DNA from: Caldilineaceae bacterium
GTDB lineage: Bacteria; Chloroflexota; Anaerolineae; Caldilineales; Caldilineaceae
Reading direction: 5' to 3'
Length of the DNA stretch: 64,000 bases
Assembly: GCA_020846635.1 (NCBI GenBank)
Contig: JADLDO010000015.1
Coordinates: 1 to 64,000, forward strand
A program made the position numbers and the translations under genes. Shown piece by piece: positions 51,968 to 61,128 of the stretch; positions within the stretch are counted from its first letter, which is position 1, and the number at the start of each line of letters is the position of its first letter. The notes beneath the pieces were generated by a model. The model did no database searches. It saw nothing but the letters and a program-made list of their open reading frames with translations, and was not told the DNA's origin.

Positions 51968-52469
51968 CACCATCCATGTCAACGGCGAAGCCGAACGCCT
52001 GCGCGCTATGCAGCCGGTCTACCCGCTGATGTTGACGAACTTGGCGGGTACGCATGTGGTCGTGGTGGGGGGAGGGATGGTTGCCAACCGCAAGGTGATG
52101 GGGCTGTTGGCGGCTGACGCTGCTATTACCGTGATTGCGCCTGAACTTGGCGAAGAACTGCGCGTCTTGCATGGGCAGGGCGCGTTTGTGTGGGAGCCAC
52201 GCGCTTATCAGTCAGGCGACCTCGTTGGTGCGCGGCTGGCCTTTGCCGCCACCAATGTACGTGCTGTAAATGCCCAAGTCGCTGTCGACGCCGCCGGTGA
52301 GCGTATCCTCTGCAATGTCGCCGATGACCCCGCTGCCGGTGACTTCCACGCCCCTGCTGTCCACCGCGCCGACGGCATGGTCATCGCCGTGAGTTCCTCC
52401 GGTCAATCCCCGCGCCGCGCCACCAGCCTGCGCAACCGGATCGCGAAGTGGCTGGCGCAGGGGGAATAG
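51960..52469 (+). CDS. Precorrin-2 dehydrogenase (Met8/CysG N-terminal type)
   Basis: A 169-residue NAD-dependent enzyme that oxidises precorrin-2 to sirohydrochlorin. The N-terminus has YPLMLTNLAGTHVVVVGGG (Rossmann fold) and later LAFAATNVRAVNAQVAV and SSSGQSPRRA. It is a single domain; the chelatase and methyltransferase functions of CysG are separate genes here. ATG 51960 overlaps the SUMT stop (ATGCCTAG), so the two are translationally coupled. It ends the sulfur operon. Confidence 0.92.
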   Translation: MPSTIHVNGEAERLRAMQPVYPLMLTNLAGTHVVVVGGGMVANRKVMGLLAADAAITVIAPELGEELRVLHGQGAFVWEPRAYQSGDLVGARLAFAATNVRAVNAQVAVDAAGERILCNVADDPAAGDFHAPAVHRADGMVIAVSSSGQSPRRATSLRNRIAKWLAQGE

Positions 52470-52488
52470 ACGACCATTCACGTCTCTA

Positions 52489-52517
52489 TTGACACCCTAC
52501 GTCCTCAACCTTACAAT
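52489..52517 (+). promoter_or_regulatory. Consensus promoter of GYD-domain gene
   Basis: TTGACA (52489-52494), 17-base spacer, TACAAT (52512-52517), about 85 bases before the ATG. Confidence 0.75.
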
Positions 52518-52600
52518 AGAACTAGCTTGATCCTCGCTTCCTACCCTGTTGTTTTTCCCGCGATTGTTTGGACCATTCGTTCATAGGTAAAGGAGGAAAA

Positions 52601-52894
52601 ATGCCTGCCTATGTCACGCTGTTCAACTTTACTGAGCAGGGAATCCGCAATATCAAAGACTCACCCAGCCGGGCGAAGGCTGCCGCCGATGCGGCAAAGA
52701 GCGCGGGTGGACGCATTATCGGCATTTGGTGGTTGCTCGGCCAGTATGATGGCATTGTCATCACGGAAATGCCCGATGACGAGACGGTGACTCGGTTTAT
52801 GGCAACCACCGGTATGCAAGGCAACATCCGCACGACGACTATGCGCGCCTATAGTGAAGAGGAGATGGCGCGGATTGTCGGAGGACTCTCCTAG
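52601..52894 (+). CDS. GYD-domain protein
   Basis: A 97-residue protein of the GYD family (named for a motif near GQYDGI). The pattern YVTLFNFTEQGIRNIKDSPSRAK, then GIWWLLGQYDGIVITEMPDDETVTRFM is typical. The structure is ferredoxin-like and function is unknown; members are often small stress-related proteins. AGGAGG precedes the ATG (aaaggaggaaaa). Own promoter upstream. Confidence 0.88.
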   Translation: MPAYVTLFNFTEQGIRNIKDSPSRAKAAADAAKSAGGRIIGIWWLLGQYDGIVITEMPDDETVTRFMATTGMQGNIRTTTMRAYSEEEMARIVGGLS

Positions 52895-53037
52895 GCGGAA
52901 CTGCTGCGGTGCGATTGATTTGAGTGACGATTGTTGGGTTTGATGGATGGTTTTTCGGAGCTTTTCATTTCGTGCTGCAAGGTAGGCGCGATTCGAGCTG
53001 CACATACCCCCGCGATCTGAAGAAAAACGGGGGCTGC

Positions 53038-53820
53038 TCATGAGGGGCAGCCCTTCGTCTGAGAGTCTCCTCCGCGCAGGTGCCTGATGATATACGCTGC
53101 CCCTGGATGCCGCTGCCGCTCCAATGCCTCTATCACCGCGGCGCGATCATAATCAATCCGCCTATGCTCTACTTGATAGCCCGTTTCATCAGCCGTAAGC
53201 AGGACGTAGCTGGCTCGCCGATCTTGCGTTAGCGGATTGCTGAGGCTGCCCAGATTGACCACATGCCAGTCACCCACGAAGTGGTTCAGGGCTTGATGCG
53301 TGTGGCCCACACAAATCAGCCGCGCGCGACACCCTTGCAGCCTATCGCCAATCTCTTCGTCATGCATCCTCGGCGCAATGCCATCGCCATCGTCGCGCCC
53401 AGGTGAGGCGTGAACTCCGAGCAGGCGTGTGCCATCGGGCAGTACCTCATCGATCTCAAGCGGCAACTGTGCCAACCACTCCAGCCATCCGCATGTGGTA
53501 AGCGCGCCTTGTGTCCAGGAGAATGTCTCCGCCACCTCAACCAGTCTCGCTAAGAGGCTAGGGTCTGCTTCAGCATCCGCCAGTGACGGGAAGGGACGGT
53601 CGCGCGCAAAGACATAGCGATCCGTGTTGCCGCGCACAAAGCGCACGTTGGGCAGTTGGGTTAGTCGCTCCAACACGCCAACCGGGTCATGCCCAATCGC
53701 AACCAGATCGCCAAGTACCCAATAGGCATCGACGCCGCCTTGCGCTGCAATGTCCGCCAGAACCGCGTCAAGCGCAATTGAGTTACCGTGAATATCCGAG
53801 AAGAGTGCAATTTTCATCAT
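53038..53820 (-). CDS. Calcineurin-like metallophosphoesterase
   Basis: A 260-residue cytoplasmic phosphoesterase of the YfcE/MPE group. Metal-binding motifs: FSDIHGN at residues 7-13, LGDLVAIGHDP, GNTD, and GHTHQ with NLGSLSNPL at the end. It probably cleaves phosphodiesters or phosphomonoesters (ADP-ribose, cyclic nucleotides, protein phosphates). Start ATG 53820, with a second ATG immediately after. Substrate unknown. Confidence 0.9.
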   Translation of the reverse strand: MMKIALFSDIHGNSIALDAVLADIAAQGGVDAYWVLGDLVAIGHDPVGVLERLTQLPNVRFVRGNTDRYVFARDRPFPSLADAEADPSLLARLVEVAETFSWTQGALTTCGWLEWLAQLPLEIDEVLPDGTRLLGVHASPGRDDGDGIAPRMHDEEIGDRLQGCRARLICVGHTHQALNHFVGDWHVVNLGSLSNPLTQDRRASYVLLTADETGYQVEHRRIDYDRAAVIEALERQRHPGAAYIIRHLRGGDSQTKGCPS

Positions 53821-53898
53821 GGGATGCCATCCTGCCTATGGGGAGGATAATCTGGTAGAGAATGGTATACTTTCTTTATTTACCCTGTGGAGCGGCTC

Positions 53899-55413
53899 AT
53901 GGACCGTGTGACCCTGCGCGCATCTTGCTTGCGGTTTCCGCTTTTTGGCGAACTACGCCTTAGCTCCGCTCTTCTCTGGGGCGGCCTCATGCTTTCGACA
54001 GTGGTCGTGGTCGCCTTTGGGCTGATGCTAAAAGATTTCGCTGTAGATGACGCCTATATTACCTTTCGTCATGCACAAAACCTGGTGAGTGGAAACGGCT
54101 TCAGTTTCAATCCGGGGGACAGGCTGCTGAGCACGACTTCACCGCTCCATGCCTTGCTGCTCGCGCTCCTTGCATGGCTCGGCTTCACCAATCTACCTCT
54201 GGTTGCCGTTTGGTTGAGCGTTGCCAGCATGGTGGTTTTGTCTGCAAGTATTCTGCTCAGCTTCATCCATGTGCGCGAGCCGGTCGCAGGGCTTCTTTGC
54301 GTCATTCTGCTGATCTTCCAACACTGGCTTTACCGCTTCTTCTCGCTGGAAACCATTCTGGTGCTGGCCCTCAACGTGACAGCGGTAGCCCTGGCGCTGC
54401 GCCATCGCTGGGCGTGGGCGGGTCTAGCGGCAGGAATCGCCATGATCGGGCGTCCTGACTCGATTGTTTTGTCGGGTACTATTGGCCTCTTTGCCTTGCT
54501 GACCCACAAGGCTTCTTTGCGAGCGTTTGGGCGCTATGCAGTCGCGTGCGCTGTTAGCTACGGTATCTGGGTTGGGTTTTCAATCTACTACTTTGGCAGC
54601 CCGCTGCCTAATACGCTTGAAGCCAAAAGCGGCTTTGAAACCTGGTCTGTCTTTGCCGCTGCGATCTGGCCCAAAATGATCAGCGACCTGATTCCGGGCT
54701 ATTGGCAACTGGAAGCAATCCTGGTCATCCTGGCGGGTGTTGGTTGTGTTGATTTGATGATCAAACGGTCGCCGCTGTTGATCTTTCCTGTCTGGGGCGT
54801 CTTGCATACGTTGGGCTATACACTCCTGCAAATCGGTACGGCATTTGCCTGGTATTATGCGCCCCTGATTTTGATTGTCATTCTGCTTGGCAGCATTGGC
54901 GGTACGGCCATTCTACGCTATGCACTCCGTTGGAGACGCACCAAATTTCATGCATTCGCCTGGCCTGTGGCAGCCACGATACTGTTGTTCTTCGTTGTAT
55001 TCAGCGCGCTCAGTGTGCAGGGGAGTTGGACGTTCCTCTCGACCTATAAAACCGCTTACTTTGCAGGGGCGCGTGACCAGGCGTATCGTCAAGTCGGTCA
55101 CTGGCTGAACGAGAATACTCCACCTGATGCAACGGTTTTACTGGTTGAAGTGGGAACCATCGGCTACTTTAGCAAGCGGCGGATCATCGATCTGGCGGGC
55201 CTTGTGACCTATGAACTCCGCAACCTCTCCAAACAAAGAACCTATCGCGAAGCCGTGGATGTGCTGCGGCCTGACTATGTCATCGCCAGCCGCGGGATAC
55301 CACCTGATCCAGAGCTAACGGGTCTAGATGGCTATACTGTTGTGCAACAGTTTCCTAAAGGAGAGAATAATCAATTTGAGGATATCGTCATCTATCGTCT
55401 GATGCACAAATGA
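53899..55413 (+). CDS. Polytopic membrane glycosyltransferase-like protein
   Basis: A 504-residue protein with ten or more helices. The first extracytoplasmic loop contains DFAVDDAYITFRHAQNLVSG with the paired Asp of GT-C enzymes using polyprenyl-sugar donors; the rest (GDRLLSTTSPLHALLLALLAW, FSLETILVLALNV, MIGRPDSIVL) matches the same group, and a C-terminal soluble domain follows. ATG 53899 has GGAG eight bases upstream; a GTG at 53887 is in frame. It probably glycosylates a lipid or surface polymer. Alone, between the phosphoesterase and a convergent flavin-oxidase-type gene. Confidence 0.72.
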   Translation: MDRVTLRASCLRFPLFGELRLSSALLWGGLMLSTVVVVAFGLMLKDFAVDDAYITFRHAQNLVSGNGFSFNPGDRLLSTTSPLHALLLALLAWLGFTNLPLVAVWLSVASMVVLSASILLSFIHVREPVAGLLCVILLIFQHWLYRFFSLETILVLALNVTAVALALRHRWAWAGLAAGIAMIGRPDSIVLSGTIGLFALLTHKASLRAFGRYAVACAVSYGIWVGFSIYYFGSPLPNTLEAKSGFETWSVFAAAIWPKMISDLIPGYWQLEAILVILAGVGCVDLMIKRSPLLIFPVWGVLHTLGYTLLQIGTAFAWYYAPLILIVILLGSIGGTAILRYALRWRRTKFHAFAWPVAATILLFFVVFSALSVQGSWTFLSTYKTAYFAGARDQAYRQVGHWLNENTPPDATVLLVEVGTIGYFSKRRIIDLAGLVTYELRNLSKQRTYREAVDVLRPDYVIASRGIPPDPELTGLDGYTVVQQFPKGENNQFEDIVIYRLMHK

Positions 55414-55429
55414 GATCTCCGGGCCCCTC

Positions 55430-55909
55430 TTATCGTCTCGGTCGTATGTGTTGATAGTAGACCTCCCACTGGGCTCGCACCTGGTCTTCCGTGACCTCAC
55501 GGTCATAGGCAGGCGAGACAAGCGGCAAGGCCCGTTGAACTTCGACCATGACGATGGCTTGGATGCGGCGGGGAGCGTCAGATAGCCCTTGCTGCTGCCC
55601 TTGTTGATGATAGAACGAAACGAGTTCGTTAAATAGCTCTCCCGATTCAATCACCGTAGCGATGCCCTTAAAGCGGTACCCTTTGCGTGTAAACCAGTCA
55701 ACGACATTGATCTCGATTGAAGGATTTTGTTTCAGATTTGCAATCGTTCTCGGCGAGTGGATGTCAGCAAAAACCAAATGATCATCGTCCCATACCGTTG
55801 TCGTCCCTTTTGGAGATAAGTTGGGAGTTCCATCTGGGCAGACAGTCGCCACATAGCCAAGTCGTTGTTCACGAATGACCTGCTTCATCTCTGCGGTTAA
55901 TATTGCCAT
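55430..55909 (-). CDS. Pyridoxamine 5'-phosphate oxidase-like flavoprotein
   Basis: A 159-residue split-barrel protein of the PNPOx-like superfamily: the N-terminal LGYVATVCPDGTPNLSPKGT and then VFADIHSPRTIANLKQNP, which bind flavin, and VVDWFTRKGYRFKG. Members use FMN, F420 or heme and act on small molecules. Substrate not known. Converges with the membrane glycosyltransferase, 16 bases apart. Confidence 0.85.
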   Translation of the reverse strand: MAILTAEMKQVIREQRLGYVATVCPDGTPNLSPKGTTTVWDDDHLVFADIHSPRTIANLKQNPSIEINVVDWFTRKGYRFKGIATVIESGELFNELVSFYHQQGQQQGLSDAPRRIQAIVMVEVQRALPLVSPAYDREVTEDQVRAQWEVYYQHIRPRR

Positions 55910-56033
55910 CTGCGCTTTCTCCTATCGCCCGCTACAGCCAATGGGTGGCTGAATCCATGTAAGGCGACACGCATGCGAACTCGGCTAGGCGCTGATGTTT
56001 CCTGCCCTAGTACGCGGATAGTACGCGAAACAG

Positions 56034-56067
56034 AGAGGAGCATCCACCATAACGGGGATGCTCCTCT
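56034..56067. terminator. Hairpin with plus-strand T-rich tail
   Basis: AGAGGAGCATCC (56034-56045) and its complement (56056-56067), loop of 10, followed by ttatttta on the plus strand. No plus-strand gene ends here, so it may end antisense transcription or serve the minus-strand Trm112-like gene. Confidence 0.5.
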
Positions 56068-56112
56068 TTATTTTACACCGTTCTTTGTTCTATAACCTTA
56101 GGAGAGGCGGGC

Positions 56113-56553
56113 TCAGGAAGCCTTCTCTGTGCTTGTGCTTTCGTTCGTGCTTTTGCCCTTGCCCGCGCTGCTCTTCTCTTTGCCTGCGCCGTTGGTGCTG
56201 CGGATCAGGCTTGTGTCCTGGAACTTCTTGCCCTCCTCAATCAACATCACGGGGATGCCATTGCGGATGGGATATTTGTAGCCGTTGCGCGGGTTGAGCA
56301 GGAACTTCCCATCATCCACCAACTCCAGCGGCCCCTTGTCCTCTGGGCAGACCAAAATCTTGAGCAACTCATCACTGATCTTGCCGCCCAGGGGCGCATC
56401 GTCCAGCGACTTTACCGGCTCGATGGGCAGCACGCCACTGTTGGCTCCCTGCCCATCCTGTGCGGTCAGCTTCTTCACCACATAGGCAATTGCCGCCAGC
56501 GCAGCCACAAAGACAACCGCACGAAAAATGAAACCAAAGAAGCCCTTCATCAT
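56113..56553 (-). CDS. Membrane-anchored Trm112-like protein
   Basis: A 146-residue protein with one N-terminal membrane segment (about residues 5-25), then a Trm112/YcaR-like domain (LLKILVCPEDKGPLEL, LLNPRNGYKYPIRNGIPVML) and a Ser/Lys-rich tail. Trm112-type domains are small zinc-ribbon-like modules that activate methyltransferases; only one Cys of the usual set is visible, so zinc may be lost. The membrane anchor is unusual. Function unknown. Confidence 0.75.
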   Translation of the reverse strand: MMKGFFGFIFRAVVFVAALAAIAYVVKKLTAQDGQGANSGVLPIEPVKSLDDAPLGGKISDELLKILVCPEDKGPLELVDDGKFLLNPRNGYKYPIRNGIPVMLIEEGKKFQDTSLIRSTNGAGKEKSSAGKGKSTNESTSTEKAS

Positions 56554-56683
56554 TAGCTCCTAAAATCTACAAAAGGATGACCGGGAAGCACCCAGCCACA
56601 CGACCACGAAAAGAGTCACAAAAACTGTCTATATCCAGTGATGGTAGCATAGTTGACGGGTGTCGGCAATTTTGGCGAAGCCC

Positions 56684-56974
56684 TCAGGGTGCGGGTGGGG
56701 TTGCCTTGAGCCGCCCGACTCGCTTGACGCAGGGGTGGTTAAAGACATCGGCATCGTGCGGTGCATCGGCCAACTCTGGCGTCAGATCCTGCCCCGGCCA
56801 GTGCAGGTTCTCGTGGATGCCCCGACGCCATTTGGGGCAGCGCGTTACATCATAGACCACGCCTGCGTAGGCCACATACATCGGCATCCCTCGCTCACCA
56901 AGAAAGGCGCGCAGCTCGCGCTCGCTAAATTCCCGCTCCGGCACAGGCTCTATCGTATCAGCAGCATCGCTCAT
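56684..56974 (-). CDS. Cytochrome b5-like heme/steroid-binding domain protein
   Basis: A 96-residue protein with the prokaryotic cytochrome b5-like pattern: FSERELRAFLGERGMPMYVAYAGVVYDVTRC, then WRRGIHENLHWPGQDLTPELADAPH with His at two positions able to bind heme. Such proteins may bind heme or steroid-like ligands; redox partner unknown. It lies 6 bases after a sulfotransferase gene, same strand. Confidence 0.82.
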   Translation of the reverse strand: MSDAADTIEPVPEREFSERELRAFLGERGMPMYVAYAGVVYDVTRCPKWRRGIHENLHWPGQDLTPELADAPHDADVFNHPCVKRVGRLKATPPAP

Positions 56975-56980
56975 GCCTGG

Positions 56981-57631
56981 CTAGGCTCGGTTACGATAGA
57001 GCTCGGGATTGACGATCTTCACCATTGCCTGTTCGTCGAGCGTATTGTCGATGAACTGATTGATGGTGCGTATATGGCTCTCTGGGTCGCGCAGCATGGC
57101 ATTGTAATCTATATCGAGGGTTGCAAAGTTGGGCTGGGCGCGCAGCCACTCCTTTACTTTGGTGAGGTGCTTGGCAAAGAGTTCGGCCATCTCGGCATCG
57201 TTGGTGGCTTCCACATTCTCGCCGCGGTGGGATAACATCTTGCGCTGCGAATTTAGCACTTCTTCGATATTGCGGTTCATGAAGATGACCCGGTATTGGT
57301 AGTCGGCAGGGAGATATTCCAGTAGCGCCGAAATGACCTTGACCGCCTTGCCCTGCGCCTCCGCCACCCACGCCGTATCGCCCTTATCCAACTCCTTGAC
57401 GCGCTCGAACTCATAGTAGCCTTCGGGGTTGTCGGTATCGGCAGAGCGCAGCCCGTCAATCAACACCGGCAGCCCCCCTGCCTCCAGCGCCTTCATCATC
57501 ATCGACGTGCCTGACCGCGGCAGCCCTGAAACCACCACCACGGGAGATGTTGAGGCGAGTTGGCGACCTCCTGTGGCCGGATTGACATCACTGCGTCCTG
57601 TGCCGAAGAACTTGTTGATGAAATTTTTCAT
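56981..57631 (-). CDS. Sulfotransferase-family protein
   Basis: A 216-residue protein with the PAPS-binding P-loop-like GLPRSGTSMMMKAL near residue 40 and the later RNIEEVLNSQRKM (3'-phosphate-binding region). It should transfer sulfate from PAPS to a carbohydrate or small metabolite. ATG 57631; an in-frame TTG at 57652 lacks a Shine-Dalgarno site. It precedes the cytochrome b5-like gene. Acceptor unknown. Confidence 0.8.
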   Translation of the reverse strand: MKNFINKFFGTGRSDVNPATGGRQLASTSPVVVVSGLPRSGTSMMMKALEAGGLPVLIDGLRSADTDNPEGYYEFERVKELDKGDTAWVAEAQGKAVKVISALLEYLPADYQYRVIFMNRNIEEVLNSQRKMLSHRGENVEATNDAEMAELFAKHLTKVKEWLRAQPNFATLDIDYNAMLRDPESHIRTINQFIDNTLDEQAMVKIVNPELYRNRA

Positions 57632-57669
57632 GTGTTTGCCGTTTCTATGCAATTTCTATGCAAGAGCTT

Positions 57670-58371
57670 CTAGACAAGAGCTTCTTCCCAGGGAGAAACT
57701 ACGAGGAACTTCGCCATTTCATGAGCCAGGGCATGATGCGCGCCATCCACATCGATTAGCAGCGGGCCATCAAAAGGCGCACGCTCCAAGAGAGTGATCT
57801 GGACGTTTGGATAGAGTCCCAACGAGCCCAAATAGCGCAGCCGGTCTTCATCCTGCACCAACACCCGCACCAGGCGTTGCGGCTGGTTGAGTTCAACACT
57901 GCTGAGGGGCAGCCCCGCCACCTTCTCGATCTGTCCTTTTTTGGTCGGGATCGGATCGCCGTGAGGGTCTACCAGTGGATTCCCCAACGCCACAGCAATG
58001 GCATCTTCCAATGTCTCGCTGATGACATGCTCCAGCCGTTCCGCCTCAGCATGGACTTGATCCCACGGCAGCTTGAGTTCTTGGTGCAGGTAGAGTTCGA
58101 GCAGCCGGTGATGGCGAAGCACTTCAAGCGCCACCTTTTCCCCTGCTGTTGTCAGCGCAATGCTTTGATAACGCTCATATTTGACCAAGTTAAGGCCAGC
58201 TAGCTTTTTGACCATGTTGGTTGCCGAGGCTGGAGAAACGTCCAGATGGTTCGCCAGCGCCGAATTCGTCACTTCGGTCGTCTGCGAGGTAAGGACATAG
58301 ATCGCTTTGAGGTAGTCCTCATGCGCTGAGGTCAGTTTTTTACGCCGCGCCGCCATGTTAGTTTTAGCCAT
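57670..58371 (-). CDS. DtxR/MntR-family metal-dependent regulator
   Basis: A 233-residue regulator: N-terminal winged helix (LTSAHEDYLKAIYVLTS, VSPASATNMVKKLAGLNLV), dimer and metal-binding domain with HRLLELYLHQELKLPWDQVHAEAERLEHVI (His and Glu ligands), and a C-terminal SH3-like FeoA domain. It represses metal uptake genes when Mn2+ or Fe2+ is plentiful. The start region carries an inverted repeat (TAGCCAT/ATGGCTA) that includes the start codon. No metal transporter is in the window. Confidence 0.92.
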   Translation of the reverse strand: MAKTNMAARRKKLTSAHEDYLKAIYVLTSQTTEVTNSALANHLDVSPASATNMVKKLAGLNLVKYERYQSIALTTAGEKVALEVLRHHRLLELYLHQELKLPWDQVHAEAERLEHVISETLEDAIAVALGNPLVDPHGDPIPTKKGQIEKVAGLPLSSVELNQPQRLVRVLVQDEDRLRYLGSLGLYPNVQITLLERAPFDGPLLIDVDGAHHALAHEMAKFLVVSPWEEALV

Positions 58372-58393
58372 AGTTAAATCTTAGCAATGGCTA
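58365..58393. promoter_or_regulatory. Inverted repeat at DtxR-like gene start
   Basis: TAGCCAT (58365-58371) and ATGGCTA (58387-58393) separated by 15 bases; arm centres are 22 bases apart, about two helical turns. It covers the start codon and may be an autoregulatory operator. Confidence 0.35.
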
Positions 58394-58414
58394 GGCTGCT
58401 TGTCAAGCGGCGCG

Positions 58415-59122
58415 CTAAGTATTCTCCTGAATATCCAGGCAGACCTTCTCACAGAGTGAAAGCAGCCGCGGCTTCCAGCGTGTATAAAGCTCCAGCGGAT
58501 CGATCCAGTTGACGCGATGGGGTTCTGCGGCCATCTGTGGCAGCTCCCAGGCTGTGTCATCCGCCACCCGAAGCTGCACCTCGCGCCCCGGCAGATGCCC
58601 ATATTGCCCCTGTAAGACCACCAGGGGCGGCACGCGGTAGACTGTCTCTGCCTGCCAGCGCATGATTTCGTTGAAGAAAAGACGCAAGGGATGATAGCGA
58701 CGATGCACCGCCGGCGCGACCAGCACCAGTTGATGCCAAAAATCGCCGTTGGTGAAGGCACGATCCCCTTTAGCAATCTCAAGGTCATAGAGCGTAGCCA
58801 GCGTCACCGCGCAGCTATCCAGGAGCGCGCGGCAGGTGCTCAAGAGACCGAGAAAGAAGGAGCGCGTCAGGATTGCCGCCTTCTCATCCTCCTTACGCTC
58901 AATCGAGTTGCGTTTGCGCGTATCTTCTAGCAGGAAAGCGTACATCTCTACGTCTGCCATGCGGCTGCAGACGCTTTCCGCCAGCAATACCGAACGATGC
59001 GCATAGAGGTTTTGGTCATAGACCAACGCCTCATCAAAATGGTTGTCCAATTTCAAAAAGCAGTCTGGAACGGCATCATCCGAGAGCTTATAGGCTGTCC
59101 GCTCGTAAAAATAGGTCTTCAT
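58415..59122 (-). CDS. Hypothetical protein, 235 residues
   Basis: I do not recognise this protein. It is helical with charged stretches, Cys and His residues spread through the chain, no signal peptide and no clear membrane segment. A central region reads TRSFFLGLLSTCRALLDSCAVTLATLYDLEIAKG; a basic-aromatic stretch HRRYHPLRLFFNEIMRWQAETVYRVPP follows. ATG start at 59122, upstream AT-rich. Lies between DtxR-like and SpoIIM genes, transcribed in the same direction as both. Codon use resembles neighbours. Confidence 0.7.
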   Translation of the reverse strand: MKTYFYERTAYKLSDDAVPDCFLKLDNHFDEALVYDQNLYAHRSVLLAESVCSRMADVEMYAFLLEDTRKRNSIERKEDEKAAILTRSFFLGLLSTCRALLDSCAVTLATLYDLEIAKGDRAFTNGDFWHQLVLVAPAVHRRYHPLRLFFNEIMRWQAETVYRVPPLVVLQGQYGHLPGREVQLRVADDTAWELPQMAAEPHRVNWIDPLELYTRWKPRLLSLCEKVCLDIQENT

Positions 59123-59195
59123 ACGTGTTTGTTTACGGTCATTTCATTTGATAAGGGCAGGATTAGTTTTGGTAATATCAACGAATAAATAGAAT

Positions 59196-60161
59196 CTAGG
59201 GCTGCACTTGCTCACGCCCGGCAAAGAGCCAATAGCTGTGCAGCGCGGCCCCGGTCGCCACGCCCACTGCCAGTTTCACCCACCAGGGCAAGCCGCTGGG
59301 GCTGACAAAGCCTTCGATCAATCCAGCCCCCACCAACAGCGGCGCACAGCCCAAGATGACCTGCACCGCGGCGCGTGCCCGCTGGATGAGCGCCGCCGCA
59401 CGACTTTGCAGCCCCGGACGCAGCAGCGCATCACCAATCGACAGGCCACAGCCACCCGCCACAAAGATTACGCTGAGTTCCACAAAGCCATGCGCCACCA
59501 CAAATTCAGCCAGCCCCGCACTCAGTTCGTGGGCTTGCAGCAAGCCAAAGATTGAACCGATACTCAGGCCGTTCATGACCAGGATCCAGACGGTGAAGAT
59601 TCCCGCCGTGATCCCTCCGGCAAAGGTGGTGAAGGTGACTTGGATATTGTTGGTGAGGATTGTGGCAGAAGCCGCCGAGCGCGCTGCGGGTGCGATCTCC
59701 GTCCACAGCTTGCCCTGCTCCACCTCGTTGACCAATGGCGCAATGTTTGGCCCGGCGATCAGATAGATCAAGTCCGGATCGCGCCAGACTGCGCCAAAAG
59801 CCACCAGCGCCGCAACCGCAAACAGGGCAAAGGCCACACTCGTATAGGGCAGAAGGCCGCGGTATAATTGCGGAAATTCAATTTGTGCAAAGCGCCGAAG
59901 CTGCCGCCAGCCTACTGGTTCGCTGCGATAGAGGATCGTGTGCGCCTGGCCCACCAACTGGTTGAGATAGAGGGTGATCTTTTGCTTGGGGAAATCGCGT
60001 TGGGCCAACGCCAGATCCGCCGTTGCCATCCGGTAGAGGCGACCGAGGCTTTCGATTTCGTCCAACGTCATCTGTTCCGGCTTGCGTTTGACCCGTTCGA
60101 GCATTGCTGTCAACTGCTGCCAAACGGGGCTGCGCTGCCGCAGAAATTCATCTAGATTCAT
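59196..60161 (-). CDS. Stage II sporulation protein M family (DUF95)
   Basis: A 321-residue membrane protein, N-terminal cytosolic helices (1-105) then about five membrane helices. The family pattern is visible: [32 protein letters not shown] and [29 protein letters not shown]. In Bacillus SpoIIM belongs to the DMP peptidoglycan-degrading complex; in non-sporulating bacteria it commonly accompanies RDD proteins. Here its start codon is six bases from that of an RDD gene on the opposite strand. Confidence 0.9.
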   Translation of the reverse strand: MNLDEFLRQRSPVWQQLTAMLERVKRKPEQMTLDEIESLGRLYRMATADLALAQRDFPKQKITLYLNQLVGQAHTILYRSEPVGWRQLRRFAQIEFPQLYRGLLPYTSVAFALFAVAALVAFGAVWRDPDLIYLIAGPNIAPLVNEVEQGKLWTEIAPAARSAASATILTNNIQVTFTTFAGGITAGIFTVWILVMNGLSIGSIFGLLQAHELSAGLAEFVVAHGFVELSVIFVAGGCGLSIGDALLRPGLQSRAAALIQRARAAVQVILGCAPLLVGAGLIEGFVSPSGLPWWVKLAVGVATGAALHSYWLFAGREQVQP

Positions 60162-60167
60162 ACACCT

Positions 60168-61127
60168 ATGACCGACTACCCAATGGATCCGAAGGCTGGC
60201 TCACAAGCCGACCGCCATGCCCGCGATCATAGAACGTCCCATGACCAATTATCCGAAGAGTATACCATCGACACACCGGAAAATGTAAGCTTTGGCTATG
60301 AGGTGGCAGGCATCGGCAGCCGCTTCATCGCTGCGCTGGTGGATCATCTCATCCTGGGATTGCTGTTGGTGGGGCTGAATATTGCCATTGTCGTCCTGCT
60401 CAGCAGCTTGGCGGGCGACACTTCTTCAATCGAGCAAAGCCTGGAAGAAACGCCCGAAGATTGGGTGGCGGGCTTGCTGATTGCGCTCTATGCTCTGTTC
60501 AACTTTGCGATCTGGTGGGGCTATTATCTTCTGTTTGAGTGGCTTTGGCATGGGCAGACCGTGGGCAAGCGCATCGCGCATATCCGCGTGGTGCGGCTCG
60601 ATGGCGCGCCGGTCGGCTTTGTGCCGGTGGCGGTGCGTAATCTTGTCCGCATTGTCGACTTTCTGCCGATGGGCTATGGCGTGGGTGTGGTCACGATGTT
60701 CTGTAATCGCCAGGCGCGCCGCCTGGGCGATTTTGCTGCGGGAACGCTGGTGGTGAAAGACCAGGGGGAGCTTACGCTCAATGCGCTGCTTACACCCGTC
60801 CCCGCTATTACACCGCCCCTTGTCCCGCAACCGGTATCAACATCTGAAGCTATGGCCGAAGCTGCCCCAGACATTACCCCGGAAATTACCCCAGACCAGG
60901 ATTGGAGCGGGATTCGCCGCCTGACGGCTGCCGATTATGAACTGGTGCAGGAAACGTTGGCGCGCTATCGAGCGGGCAATCTGGACCGCGCCCTATTGGC
61001 ACGCGTCGCCACGGCCATCGCAACCAAACTAGACCGCGCACCGTCATCACAACTAGACCAGTCCGCCGCCGACCCTGTTCACTTCCTGGCTGATGTCGCC
61101 ACCGCCTATGTTCGGTGGGTGAAATAA
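60168..61127 (+). CDS. RDD-family membrane protein
   Basis: A 319-residue protein with the RDD membrane domain (about residues 40-200: [55 protein letters not shown]) and a soluble C-terminal region (about 250-319). RDD proteins transport ions or osmolytes or scaffold the envelope. It is divergent from the SpoIIM-family gene, starts 6 bases apart, and the two families are often neighbours. It is followed within two bases by a member of the dispersed hairpin family. Confidence 0.9.
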   Translation: MTDYPMDPKAGSQADRHARDHRTSHDQLSEEYTIDTPENVSFGYEVAGIGSRFIAALVDHLILGLLLVGLNIAIVVLLSSLAGDTSSIEQSLEETPEDWVAGLLIALYALFNFAIWWGYYLLFEWLWHGQTVGKRIAHIRVVRLDGAPVGFVPVAVRNLVRIVDFLPMGYGVGVVTMFCNRQARRLGDFAAGTLVVKDQGELTLNALLTPVPAITPPLVPQPVSTSEAMAEAAPDITPEITPDQDWSGIRRLTAADYELVQETLARYRAGNLDRALLARVATAIATKLDRAPSSQLDQSAADPVHFLADVATAYVRWVK

Positions 61128-61128
61128 C

